A stretch of 64,000 bases of DNA from WTKD01 sp965243525 (lineage in GTDB: Bacteria > Spirochaetota > Spirochaetia > WTKD01). Positions within the stretch are counted from its first letter, which is position 1. Each line of letters starts with the position of its first letter. A model generated the notes under the pieces. It was not told the DNA's origin, searched no databases, and saw only the letters and a list, made by a program, of their open reading frames with translations. A program made the position numbers and the translations under genes. The stretch spans positions 682,001 to 746,000 of the forward strand of contig OZ251568.1 of NCBI GenBank assembly GCA_965243525.1, given 5' to 3'. This document shows, one piece after another, positions 41,537 through 49,732 of this stretch.

Positions 41537-43282
41537 TCAACCAGAAAAAATATTGTTTTTTATGCCAAAAATATTGTTTGGATCTATTGCCTTTTTCGCA
41601 CCCTGAAGCATCTCCACCCCATTCTCTGAATGGACACGGTCAAGAAAAGATGTTCGCAATTTTCCAATGCCATGATGGTGAGATAGACTTCCCCCATTAT
41701 CCATAATGATTTTTCTCATGTGCTTTTCAATCTGAGAAAAAAGGTCAGCAGAATTTTCCGTTCCCTCTGCAAAAAAACCATGGGTGATATAGATACACAC
41801 ACCACTAGGATATATCTGCGTTATTCGAGAAGAAACATAGGCTCTTCCAGGGAGGTTAAACTCAGCATGTTTGCGCGCTGCCTCAGTGGTTACCGCCTCA
41901 CAGACCGTATGAATTTTGTCCCACGGAACCGTTGTTTCATACGTCTCTCCTAACACATGGTATTGCGCAAGAAAATCACGAATATACGCAATGAGATAGG
42001 TAAGAAGGTATCCGCCCCTCCCATTTGAAGAGCCTCCCTGCAGTCCACCATGTCTTTTAATTAACCGTGAAATCCGCTTCTTTTGTTCTCTTACCTCAGA
42101 TTTCGATCCTTCATAGACAATCGTTGCCGCGGTAATCGCATTGAGATCAAAATGTTTGATTTTTTTCAGAACAAATTTTTGTAATTGACTCTTTATGCGC
42201 CCCATTCGAGAGGGTGCAGGCTTCAAAGCTTGGGAAAATTGAAATTGAAGATTATCCACCAAACGAACACTCGCCGGAGGATTCCCAGATCGTTGCAAAT
42301 CGTACATAAAAGCAGTGCCTCTGTGAAAATCAGAAAACACAACAGATGCATATTCAGCGATTTCTGGAAGTTGGCGGATTCGAATAACCGCCTTGGTTAT
42401 CAATCCAAAATTTCCCTCTGAGCCAAATAAAAGCAATTCTGGATTACTCCCGATGGATTGTCGAGCAGCACTACATTGTAAGGTGAGATCACCTTTCGGT
42501 GTGATGCAATGTACACGCTCTACGAGTTCTTCGATATTCCCGTATCGATTCTTTTTCATGCCACTGGCATTTGTCGATATCCAACCGCCCAATGTTGACA
42601 GCTCAATGCTATCGGGTTCATGTCCAAATAGATATCCTTTTTGTTCCAATTGGGATTCAAGCTCAATGCCGGTGATGCCTGCCTGCACGCAGGCAAGTCC
42701 GTTTTCAAAGTCGATCCATTCAATTGAGTTCATTCTACTCATATCGAGTGAGACGACCATACGTTTTTCAGTTGTAGGAACAGCTAATGCGCAACTGACA
42801 TTCGTGCCTCCACCATAAGGAATGAGACATACTCCATGTTGATCAGCAAGAGAGATGATGGTTTTTGCACTTTGTTCTGTTTCACAAAAAAACACCATGT
42901 CTGCAACGCGATCAAGATTGTCATAGACAACTTTCATATACTCATCCGCCGTTGTTTGTCCATGGCTATGCACAAGGCGTGTTATTTTATCAAAGGAATA
43001 TACAGTTTCATCAAATGAGCTTTTTATTCCATCAAGAAAATCTTTGTTGATAATTGGTTCAGGGACGATTTTTTCCTTATTTTCATGGAGAATATCTTCT
43101 GTGTTGACTTGAAGCTCAAGAACATCATTGACAAAATCCATGAATCGGGGGAGCACCATCCCAGAAATTGGATAGCGAGATCCGGTAATTTTCAATTTTT
43201 TATCTTTGGTTAACACAAAATCAGTGTCTTCAAATCCCCACCGATGTGCATAGCGTTTTCCCTTTTGATACAGTTTATTCAT
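41537..43282 (-). CDS. Alkyl-dihydroxyacetone-phosphate synthase (AGPS)-like flavoenzyme
   Basis: A 581-residue protein that matches eukaryotic AGPS along its length. The FAD-binding domain has PYGGGTNVSCAL, AGITGIELESQLEQKGYLFG, HEPDSIELSTLGGWIS and ASGMKKNRYGNIEELV. The cap domain has GYLLTYLIAYIRDFL, YETTVPWDKI, CIYITHGF and the active-site SLSHHHGIGKLR. AGPS swaps the acyl chain of acyl-DHAP for a fatty alcohol, the first committed step of ether lipids. The start at ATG 43282 lies two bases past the HMG-CoA reductase stop with GGGAG upstream; the frame extends to 43408 but that part lies inside the neighbour. Confidence 0.9.
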   Translation of the reverse strand: MNKLYQKGKRYAHRWGFEDTDFVLTKDKKLKITGSRYPISGMVLPRFMDFVNDVLELQVNTEDILHENKEKIVPEPIINKDFLDGIKSSFDETVYSFDKITRLVHSHGQTTADEYMKVVYDNLDRVADMVFFCETEQSAKTIISLADQHGVCLIPYGGGTNVSCALAVPTTEKRMVVSLDMSRMNSIEWIDFENGLACVQAGITGIELESQLEQKGYLFGHEPDSIELSTLGGWISTNASGMKKNRYGNIEELVERVHCITPKGDLTLQCSAARQSIGSNPELLLFGSEGNFGLITKAVIRIRQLPEIAEYASVVFSDFHRGTAFMYDLQRSGNPPASVRLVDNLQFQFSQALKPAPSRMGRIKSQLQKFVLKKIKHFDLNAITAATIVYEGSKSEVREQKKRISRLIKRHGGLQGGSSNGRGGYLLTYLIAYIRDFLAQYHVLGETYETTVPWDKIHTVCEAVTTEAARKHAEFNLPGRAYVSSRITQIYPSGVCIYITHGFFAEGTENSADLFSQIEKHMRKIIMDNGGSLSHHHGIGKLRTSFLDRVHSENGVEMLQGAKKAIDPNNIFGIKNNIFSG

Positions 43283-43283
43283 A

Positions 43284-44453
43284 TTATTTTTTTCTCCCGT
43301 ACGTCTCGTGTGATTGTGAAAAGGTACCCGAACTGATAGCTGACAGCAACGATAATTCCAAGCAAAGGGTCGAGGCAGCAATGATTTCTGCAAATTTCCT
43401 TGATGCATCTTCTCCCTCAGCGCATCCTAATAACTCAAGGTTACGACGTTGCACCGGTAATCGTGTTCCGCCACCAACGGTTCCAATAGTCAAAGAAGGC
43501 AGGGTTACATGAACCTGCATGCCCGTTTCTGTAAAAATCAACTGCGTGTGACCAAGAGAGTTTTCTCCCACACAAGCAGCATCTTGCCCAGTAGCGATAT
43601 AGATTGCCGCTAATGTATTTGAAATATGAAGATGATTTCCTAACAAACCAACAAGATGTGCTATGGGCAGCGACATCATCTGCAACAAATTAACATCATC
43701 CTTGCTAACTCGCAAAACTCGTTTGAGAACATTGTCAGATATTTCAGCCTGGGCGATGACGAAATGCCCTCTTCCTTGAACCAGGTTTCGTGCAGAAGCC
43801 TTTTTATCGCTGTTGAAACCAGATTCAAGCAAAAACCGAACTGGATATTGACTTTTAATGTAGCCACATGCTGCATTTGTCGCTATCGTCACCATGTTTT
43901 GTCCAGCCGCATTTCCAGTTTCATACACCATATCGAGCACTACCCAGCGATGAATAAAATGAGGGTCAATTCGTTTCAGCTTTCCAAATCGCGTAGTTGA
44001 TTCAGCCGCCTTTTTGATCGCATCGTAATTATTTTTTACCCATTGCACAAAATCATGTGATTCTTTTGCAGAATTGAAAATAAAAGCAGGACCACGACTT
44101 ACTTCTTGTTGTATATACTGCGTTTGAATACCGCCACACAGGGAGGTTGCCAACATCCCCCTGCACATCGACATCACAAGAGCTCCCTCAAGAGTACACA
44201 GGGGAACGACAAACTCTCCTTCTGCATAAATGCCATGGATATGCAATGGGCTCGCAAGGGCCAAGGGAATCGGAACAAATCCAGAATGATATTCGATAAT
44301 CCCTTGGAGCTCTTCGGCCTCGGGATAATCTATAGTCGAAACATCGACATTTCGCTTTGCTTTAAGCCAAGCTTGTCTCTTTTTTGTGTCTTCCTCAGTA
44401 TATCCACCAGGAGGCTTGCTCAATGAAGAGCGTTTTTGTGCATCATAATTCAT
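43284..44453 (-). CDS. Hydroxymethylglutaryl-CoA reductase
   Basis: A 389-residue HMG-CoA reductase with its four catalytic residues identifiable: Glu 89 in TLEGALVMSMCRG, Lys 217 in NSDKKASARN, Asp 291 in ATGQDAACVGENS and His 382 in SQSHETYG. The cofactor motif DAMGMN is GNAAGQNMVT here, a variant form. GTVGGGTRLP is present. It makes mevalonate for isoprenoid synthesis in the cytoplasm; there is no membrane anchor. It is directly upstream of AGPS with only one base between stop and next start, and 32 bases after the folate cyclo-ligase gene. Confidence 0.9.
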   Translation of the reverse strand: MNYDAQKRSSLSKPPGGYTEEDTKKRQAWLKAKRNVDVSTIDYPEAEELQGIIEYHSGFVPIPLALASPLHIHGIYAEGEFVVPLCTLEGALVMSMCRGMLATSLCGGIQTQYIQQEVSRGPAFIFNSAKESHDFVQWVKNNYDAIKKAAESTTRFGKLKRIDPHFIHRWVVLDMVYETGNAAGQNMVTIATNAACGYIKSQYPVRFLLESGFNSDKKASARNLVQGRGHFVIAQAEISDNVLKRVLRVSKDDVNLLQMMSLPIAHLVGLLGNHLHISNTLAAIYIATGQDAACVGENSLGHTQLIFTETGMQVHVTLPSLTIGTVGGGTRLPVQRRNLELLGCAEGEDASRKFAEIIAASTLCLELSLLSAISSGTFSQSHETYGRKK

Positions 44454-44485
44454 ACAGCTACAAACAGTTAGCCAACATAAAATAG

Positions 44486-45013
44486 TTACGCAATTATGTT
44501 ATCTATATCGCAATCATATGTCGCACTAGGAATGCTGTCAACGATTTGAAAACCGTAGGCAACCGACACCGTTTTAAGTTGAGGATGTGTTGAAAGAAAT
44601 CTGTCATAGATGCCCATACCACGTCCAATGCGCCTGCCGTCCCGAGTGAAGGCCCGCCCCGGAACAATGCACAGACATGAATCGTATCCGATGCTTAAAA
44701 AATGAGGTGGTGTTGGATCAAATGCAATTGGAGGAGTTGAGGCTGTTTTTGCAAGGTATATCGAAATTCCAGAGGCAAACCATCTTTGATGCAAAGGGCT
44801 TAAATCAACTTCGTCATTCAATGCTCGGTATGAAAAAATATGCCTAATAGTACACAGTGAATCTATATAGTCATACAGTTTCTTCTGTATACGTATATCT
44901 TGAGATTCTTTATTGGGAATATCCGCACAATGCTGTGCAATGATGTTTCGAATCTTCTGCTTTTTTTCGTAAATACTGAGAGTATCTAGATCCGATTCTC
45001 CACTATCCATCAA
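44486..45013 (-). CDS. 5-formyltetrahydrofolate cyclo-ligase
   Basis: A 175-residue protein with the family signature PGRAFTRDGRRIGRGMGIYDRFL (spread over about 23 residues near 120) and the C-terminal SIPSATYDCDIDNII. It converts 5-formyl-THF to 5,10-methenyl-THF using ATP. It is slightly shorter than usual, with a compressed N-terminal half. It overlaps msrA by 11 bases and precedes the HMG-CoA reductase gene. Confidence 0.85.
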   Translation of the reverse strand: MMDSGESDLDTLSIYEKKQKIRNIIAQHCADIPNKESQDIRIQKKLYDYIDSLCTIRHIFSYRALNDEVDLSPLHQRWFASGISIYLAKTASTPPIAFDPTPPHFLSIGYDSCLCIVPGRAFTRDGRRIGRGMGIYDRFLSTHPQLKTVSVAYGFQIVDSIPSATYDCDIDNIIA

Positions 45014-45611
45014 GTGATAATTTTTTTAACTTGGGTCGAATAACCAGTTGGCAATACCCAGCAAATTTATTCTTATCGTAATAGTCTTGATGATATCCCT
45101 CTGCAATGTAGAATTGATCAAGTTTTCTGACCTCAGTAACAATAGAGCGAGAAAATTCGGTTTGCGCTTGTTTAAGCGAGGCATTGATTCGATCTTTCTG
45201 TTCATCTGAAGTATAGAACACCACCGAACGATACTGGATACCTACATCAGCACCTTGACGATCTTTTGAAGTAGGATCATGCGCCCTCCAAAACCAATCA
45301 AGGATATCTTCAAGAGAAATAACCGAAGGATCAAATGTTACTTGTACAACCTCGATATGACCCGTATCTCCACGGACCACTTCTTTATACGTTGGCTGCA
45401 CCGTCGTTCCTCCGGAATATCCCGAAACCGCAGAGCTAACGCCGTCGATTCGTTCGTATACTGCCTCGATACACCAAAAACAGCCACCACCAAGGATGAT
45501 CTGGTCGGTTTGACCCTGCATAGGAGATTCTTGTGCGTCCACCATAAAGCTTAGTACGCTACCAAAAAATAGTACACCGATATATCGCATAGTTTGTCTA
45601 AAAAATTTCAT
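45003..45611 (-). CDS. msrA: Secreted peptide methionine sulfoxide reductase MsrA
   Basis: A 202-residue MsrA with the active-site GGGCFWCIEAVYERIDGV, VSGYSGGTTVQPTYKEV, HIEVVQVTFDP and FWRAHDPTSKDRQGADVG. It reduces methionine-S-sulfoxide. The N terminus adds a hydrophobic signal segment ending near FMVDAQES (residue 28), so this copy is probably exported to the periplasm. The resolving-type cysteine AGYCQLVI is present. A promoter with -10 eight bases before the ATG heads the msrA - cyclo-ligase - HMGR - AGPS run. Confidence 0.93.
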   Translation of the reverse strand: MKFFRQTMRYIGVLFFGSVLSFMVDAQESPMQGQTDQIILGGGCFWCIEAVYERIDGVSSAVSGYSGGTTVQPTYKEVVRGDTGHIEVVQVTFDPSVISLEDILDWFWRAHDPTSKDRQGADVGIQYRSVVFYTSDEQKDRINASLKQAQTEFSRSIVTEVRKLDQFYIAEGYHQDYYDKNKFAGYCQLVIRPKLKKLSLDG

Positions 45612-45619
45612 ACACGTTA

Positions 45620-45648
45620 AATATATAACAAAAACTATTTTTTAGCAA
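45620..45648 (-). promoter_or_regulatory. Promoter of the msrA-HMGR-AGPS run
   Basis: On the minus strand TTGCTA (45643-45648), 17-base spacer, TATATT (45620-45625), eight bases before the ATG at 45611. Confidence 0.6.
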
Positions 45649-45661
45649 AAAAATGTGAGTC

Positions 45662-45689
45662 TTGACCAAATTCAGTCATGCGGTATAGC
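45662..45689 (+). promoter_or_regulatory. Promoter of the acyltransferase-enolase genes
   Basis: TTGACC (45662-45667), 16-base spacer, TATAGC (45684-45689). The transcript would start about 14 bases before ATG 45710. It lies back-to-back with the msrA promoter. Confidence 0.45.
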
Positions 45690-45709
45690 GTTATGTATAC
45701 GAGATTATA

Positions 45710-46648
45710 ATGCCCTCTGAAAAGCAGCGTATTACATTTTACAAACCATTTTTAGAAAAACTTGTATATCTTTCAAGAGCCACTGCAAATAAAGAAGCCT
45801 TACTAAGTTTTGAGCCTGCTTCGTTAAAAAACCGGGAGCTTGTGGATATGTTGCTTTCTGAGCTTATTTTGCCACAGAGCACTATCTTGGGATTTGAAAA
45901 CCTTCAAAAATTAGAACAGTTATCGAATGAGGGAAAATCTTGCTTGTTGCTGCTTGAACATTACAGCAATTTTGATATCCCTTCGTGGTATTATCTCTTA
46001 AAACACCGATATGAAGACGCTGGTCTGGCATTTTCGTCAAAAATTATCTCAATGGCAACAACAAAACTGGTCAAACACAGCGAAATAGTCCGAGCATTTG
46101 CTCAAGCCTATCCTCGTATCCCGGTCATTTCGGCTCCTGACATTGAGACCATCCGCAAGGATCCAACACGCCAAAGCGACGTGAGAAAAGCCTTGCATCA
46201 AAACCATCTTTCTTTCAAGCATATGATCGCCGAAAAGAACAATGGTTCAATAATTCTGATATTTCCCGCAGGAACACGATTTCGTCCTAGCCGTCCTGAA
46301 ACAAAATACCCAATTCCGCAAATGGATTCATTCATCAAGCATTTTGATTATATGGTCTTTGTAGGATCGTCAGGCATTTTGTTGGAAGTTGATGAGGGCG
46401 GCAATATGGCCAACGAATTTGTGAAACGAGACGTCATTATATATGATGTTGGACAAGTTCACTCCTGTACAGATTATCGCTCAAAGATCACACGTGACGC
46501 TAATGCCTCCAATCAACGAGAACTGATGGCTGCAGCAATCGCGAAAGAACTCCAAGACATGCATGAATCTGCAACAGCAACACGAGAAAAATACGTACAA
46601 AAATTTTATAAAGATTTCGATTTTTATAAACTAGATCAAATACACTAA
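45710..46648 (+). CDS. Glycerophosphate/DHAP acyltransferase-like protein
   Basis: A 312-residue protein with the acyltransferase HX4D motif EHYSNFD (about residues 83-89) and the second motif IFPAGTRFRPS (family FPEGTR, here Ala for Glu). A PVIS stretch lies between them. It has no clear membrane helix. By motif it belongs to the PlsB/PlsC/GNPAT superfamily that acylates glycerol-3-phosphate, lysophosphatidate or DHAP. The sequence is closer to GPAT/DHAPAT-type than to PlsC because of its long N-terminal helical region. Being divergent from an AGPS operon, DHAP acylation is an attractive but unproven role. It is 18 bases upstream of enolase. Confidence 0.75.
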   Translation: MPSEKQRITFYKPFLEKLVYLSRATANKEALLSFEPASLKNRELVDMLLSELILPQSTILGFENLQKLEQLSNEGKSCLLLLEHYSNFDIPSWYYLLKHRYEDAGLAFSSKIISMATTKLVKHSEIVRAFAQAYPRIPVISAPDIETIRKDPTRQSDVRKALHQNHLSFKHMIAEKNNGSIILIFPAGTRFRPSRPETKYPIPQMDSFIKHFDYMVFVGSSGILLEVDEGGNMANEFVKRDVIIYDVGQVHSCTDYRSKITRDANASNQRELMAAAIAKELQDMHESATATREKYVQKFYKDFDFYKLDQIH

Positions 46649-46666
46649 AATAAATAGGAGAATATT

Positions 46667-47947
46667 ATGAGTATAATTTCTGAAATCCATGGAAGAGAAA
46701 TCTTGGATTCACGAGGAAACCCAACTGTGGAAGTTGACGTATCTATTTGCGACGGAGAAATCCTTGGACGAGCTGCGGTGCCTTCCGGTGCATCAACCGG
46801 TGAACATGAGGCATTAGAACTTCGTGACAAAGATCAAAAGCGCTATCTTGGAAAGGGTGTACTCAACGCTATTAACAATGTAAATACTAAAATTGCCCCT
46901 GCACTCATTGGGAAAGATGCTTCAAATCAAATAGGCATTGATACTGCATTGCGCGAACTTGATGGCACTTCAGACAAGAGCTCTCTTGGAGCAAATGCAA
47001 TGCTTGGTGTTTCGATGGCTGTTGCTCGAGCGGCTGCGCAATATCATGAACTCCCGCTCTATAGGTATATTGGCGGCATCCATGCAAATCTTTTACCGAT
47101 CCCAATGGCGAATATTATCAACGGTGGGGCTCATGCAGATAATTCAGTAGATTTTCAAGAATTTATGGTTATGCCCATCGGAGCGGCTTCGATCAGACAG
47201 GCTGTTCAGATGGCTGCGGAGATTTTCCATGCGTTAAAGACATTACTCCATAAGAAGGGTTATGCAACATCGGTTGGAGATGAAGGAGGGTTTGCTCCCA
47301 ATCTCAGAAGCAATGATGAAGCTATCGAGGTCATTCTTGAGGCGATTACAAAAGCAGGGTATCAGCCAGGAAAAAACGTGAAGATTGCACTGGATCCAGC
47401 GATGAGTGAGCTCTATGACAAAGATAGCAAGGAATATGTTTTCAAGAAATCAACTCAGCAACGACTATCTACGGAAAAGATGGTTGATTTTTGGCACAAT
47501 TGGGTGAAGCAATACCCCATTGTTTCAATCGAAGACGGCATGTCAGAAGATGATTGGAATGGATGGAAGCTGCTTACGGATACAATCGGAAGCAAGGTGC
47601 AACTCGTTGGAGATGATCTTTTCGTAACAAATACAACGCGACTCGCTGAGGGAATCCAGAAAGGCGTTGCAAACTCAATTTTGATAAAGCTCAATCAAAT
47701 CGGAACAGTAACCGAAACCTATGAAGCTGTTCGAATGGCACAACAAGCTCGGTATACTGCTGTAATCAGCCATCGCAGTGGAGAGACTGAGGACTCCTTT
47801 ATTGCAGATCTAGCAGTAGCATTGGAGGCAGGGCAGATAAAAACAGGCTCGCTTTCACGATCTGACCGCCTTGCAAAATACAATCAACTATTAAGAATTG
47901 AGGAAGCATTGGGAGCTGATGCTCGATTTGGGAAATTGCCACAATAG
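46667..47947 (+). CDS. eno: Enolase
   Basis: A 426-residue full-length enolase with ILDSRGNPTVEVDV, PSGASTGEHEALELRD, SVGDEGGFAPNL, SIEDGMSEDDW, GDDLFVTN, LIKLNQIGTVTET and SHRSGETEDSFIADLAV. It converts 2-phosphoglycerate to phosphoenolpyruvate. An AGGAG eight bases before the ATG is the clearest ribosome site in this part of the window. A strong terminator follows 27 bases after the stop. Confidence 0.98.
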   Translation: MSIISEIHGREILDSRGNPTVEVDVSICDGEILGRAAVPSGASTGEHEALELRDKDQKRYLGKGVLNAINNVNTKIAPALIGKDASNQIGIDTALRELDGTSDKSSLGANAMLGVSMAVARAAAQYHELPLYRYIGGIHANLLPIPMANIINGGAHADNSVDFQEFMVMPIGAASIRQAVQMAAEIFHALKTLLHKKGYATSVGDEGGFAPNLRSNDEAIEVILEAITKAGYQPGKNVKIALDPAMSELYDKDSKEYVFKKSTQQRLSTEKMVDFWHNWVKQYPIVSIEDGMSEDDWNGWKLLTDTIGSKVQLVGDDLFVTNTTRLAEGIQKGVANSILIKLNQIGTVTETYEAVRMAQQARYTAVISHRSGETEDSFIADLAVALEAGQIKTGSLSRSDRLAKYNQLLRIEEALGADARFGKLPQ

Positions 47948-47970
47948 ATGTAGCATTTGATCTGAAAAAC

Positions 47971-48012
47971 CAAAAACATAGAGGGGATGATTTCTCCCTT
48001 CTATGTTTTTTT
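47971..48012. terminator. Strong intrinsic terminator between converging genes
   Basis: AACATAGAGGGGA (47975-47987) pairs with TCCCTTCTATGTT (47995-48007) in a 13-base stem with one G-T pair and a seven-base loop. Seven Ts follow (48006-48012) and an A-rich run precedes. It ends enolase transcription and, read backwards, the minus-strand regulator gene. Confidence 0.93.
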
Positions 48013-48023
48013 ACCTGAGAAAT

Positions 48024-48572
48024 TTAGGCTACGTTGTATCGCTGTTCGATGACCGTTGGCAGCTCTTCTACATTGGTGAATAGCACCAATTCACAATTAG
48101 TGAGAACTTCAAAGCTGTGAAGTTGTTCGATGTACTCTGCCAAAAGTTCCATAACTTCATCACTAATACTAGAAGAATCAGTAAGTACAACACTTGGGTT
48201 ATACGTAGAAATTGCACGCATCGCTTGCTTGGGATTTGCAACCTTATACAAATCAATTTCTCGTTTCTTCTTAATAAAAGAATTAATGTTTTGAAACAAC
48301 TCATCATTGTCGGTGAGTAATACAATACTCGCCTGCGTGGCATTCTCTGAAGATTGAATATATTCAGCAAGTTCGTCTGGAACGCGCATATTGTTCTCTA
48401 CCAAGAATCGTGCAAGATCATTGGGATACACCCGATATTGCCCACCCGGTGTCATAAATGCCTTAATCGTCCCCTTTCTTATCCAGTTTATTGCTGTCTG
48501 ATTGACGACTCCACACATATTTGCAATTTCCAGCGCAGAGTATAATCGTGCCTTTTTCCTTTTTCTTGACAT
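48024..48572 (-). CDS. MerR/excisionase-type HTH protein with receiver-like domain
   Basis: The start at ATG 48572 follows GAGGAGG by four bases; the frame reaches 48629 but that part overlaps rpsI. The N-terminal domain (YSALEIANMCGVVNQTAINW, then GGQYRVYPNDLARFL) is a winged-helix DNA-binding unit. After a linker comes a receiver-like fold: SIVLLTDNDELF in place of the acidic pair and SVVLTDSSS with a possible phosphoacceptor aspartate. The conserved lysine and threonine of true receivers are not evident. It is an orphan regulator behind the L13-S9 genes; targets are unknown. Confidence 0.78.
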   Translation of the reverse strand: MSRKRKKARLYSALEIANMCGVVNQTAINWIRKGTIKAFMTPGGQYRVYPNDLARFLVENNMRVPDELAEYIQSSENATQASIVLLTDNDELFQNINSFIKKKREIDLYKVANPKQAMRAISTYNPSVVLTDSSSISDEVMELLAEYIEQLHSFEVLTNCELVLFTNVEELPTVIEQRYNVA

Positions 48573-48582
48573 AGTTCCTCCT

Positions 48583-48978
48583 CTATCTCTTGGAAAATTG
48601 GAACTTCCTTCGTGCTCCTCTTTGTCCATATTTTTTTCTTTCCACCATTCGTGAATCTCTTGTTAGAAAATTGCTATTCCTCAAAATTTTGAAATTCTCT
48701 TCGCCTACTTTGGCAAGCGCACGAGCAATTCCATGACAGACAGCTCCAGCCTGTCCTGAGGGGCCTCCACCTTTTACATTTACAATAATTGTAAAATTCC
48801 CACTGTTCTCTATTGCATTAAGAACCTCTTGAACAGAATTTTGGTGGCGTGTTATTGGGAAATAGTTTTCCAAACTACGCGCATTTATCTGTAGTTTCGA
48901 GTCACCTTTTCTAAGAAATACTCGCGCTACAGAAGTTTTTCTTCTTCCTACCGCAACAATTTGTTCCATATTAATCAT
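48583..48978 (-). CDS. rpsI: Small ribosomal subunit protein S9
   Basis: A 131-residue S9 with VGRRKTSVARV, NARSLENYF, VNVKGGGPSGQAGAVCHGIARAL and the C-terminal tail RDSRMVERKKYGQRGARRKFQFSKR (about 25 residues), which reaches the P-site tRNA. Three starts are possible: TTG 48981, ATG 48978 and ATG 48969, all behind the same GGAGG. ATG 48978 is chosen as a compromise. It overlaps the L13 stop. Confidence 0.97.
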   Translation of the reverse strand: MINMEQIVAVGRRKTSVARVFLRKGDSKLQINARSLENYFPITRHQNSVQEVLNAIENSGNFTIIVNVKGGGPSGQAGAVCHGIARALAKVGEENFKILRNSNFLTRDSRMVERKKYGQRGARRKFQFSKR

Positions 48979-49399
48979 CAACCTCCACTAAAATCGGTTT
49001 TTGTGCATGATGTTTATGCTCTGCACCTGCAAACACATGTAAAGATCTAAACATTTGTCTGCCTAGTTTTGTCTTCGGCAACATACCTTTAACCGCATGC
49101 TCCATCGGAAACGTTGGTTTACGTTTGATAATCGACAAATATGTTTCTCCACGCAAAGATCCCATGTACTGACTATGGGAGTAATATATCTTCTTTGTTT
49201 CTTTTTTCCCCGTAGTGACCGCTTTGTCTGCATTGATGATTATCACATTGTCATTCATAAATACATGCGGAGTGTAATCAACACGGTTTTTTCCCTGCAA
49301 AATGCGAGCTGCAAGTGTTGCAACACGCCCCAATGCCTTCCCGCCAGCATCAATAACATGCCATTTTGTAGCAGGAGTATGATTAAATACAGTTTTCAC
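48971..49399 (-). CDS. rplM: Large ribosomal subunit protein L13
   Basis: A 142-residue L13 with KWHVIDAGGKALGRVATLAA, GKNRVDYTPHVFMNDNVIII and AVKGMLPKTKLGRQMFRSLHVF. The start codon is GTG at 49399 behind GGAGG. A TATAAT at 49436-49441 on the minus strand is a likely -10 box, though its -35 is poor. It is the first gene of L13-S9-regulator. Confidence 0.97.
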   Translation of the reverse strand: MKTVFNHTPATKWHVIDAGGKALGRVATLAARILQGKNRVDYTPHVFMNDNVIIINADKAVTTGKKETKKIYYSHSQYMGSLRGETYLSIIKRKPTFPMEHAVKGMLPKTKLGRQMFRSLHVFAGAEHKHHAQKPILVEVDD

Positions 49400-49476
49400 A
49401 AATCCTCCATTTGGTAAATACTTGCTTAGTTATTATAGTATATATCACATTCATAAAAAAGAAATGAGAATTTTCT

Positions 49477-49710
49477 CTATTTACCATCATTTTGTCTTTT
49501 TTCTTCTTTTTTCGCAAGAGCTCTATCCTTTAAAACCATAAACCCAACCGCTAGGAACAACAATCCGAAAAATAATGCCCCCAAAGGCAATCCCCCACGC
49601 AATACAATCAATACCTCTTCGGTCCATTGCAATCCCCAGGAAATCGGAAGACTCGCCCACAATGCAAATAAAATCAATACTAATCCTACAACTATTGAAA
49701 CCATGCCCAT
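49477..49710 (-). CDS. Small two-helix membrane protein
   Basis: A 77-residue protein with two hydrophobic segments (about 3-22 and 38-60) and a basic, hydrophilic C terminus rich in Lys/Glu. A GAGG lies three bases before ATG 49710 and nine before the in-frame ATG 49704. No family is recognised. It lies between the L13 promoter region and the degenerate aminotransferase-like gene, on the same strand. Confidence 0.65.
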   Translation of the reverse strand: MGMVSIVVGLVLILFALWASLPISWGLQWTEEVLIVLRGGLPLGALFFGLLFLAVGFMVLKDRALAKKEEKRQNDGK

Positions 49711-49732
49711 AAACCTCTTTGGTGTTCCACGT

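Noticed and set aside
43283..43408. N-terminal extension of the AGPS frame
   Set aside because: Lies within the HMG-CoA reductase coding end; ATG 43282 with GGGAG upstream fits better.
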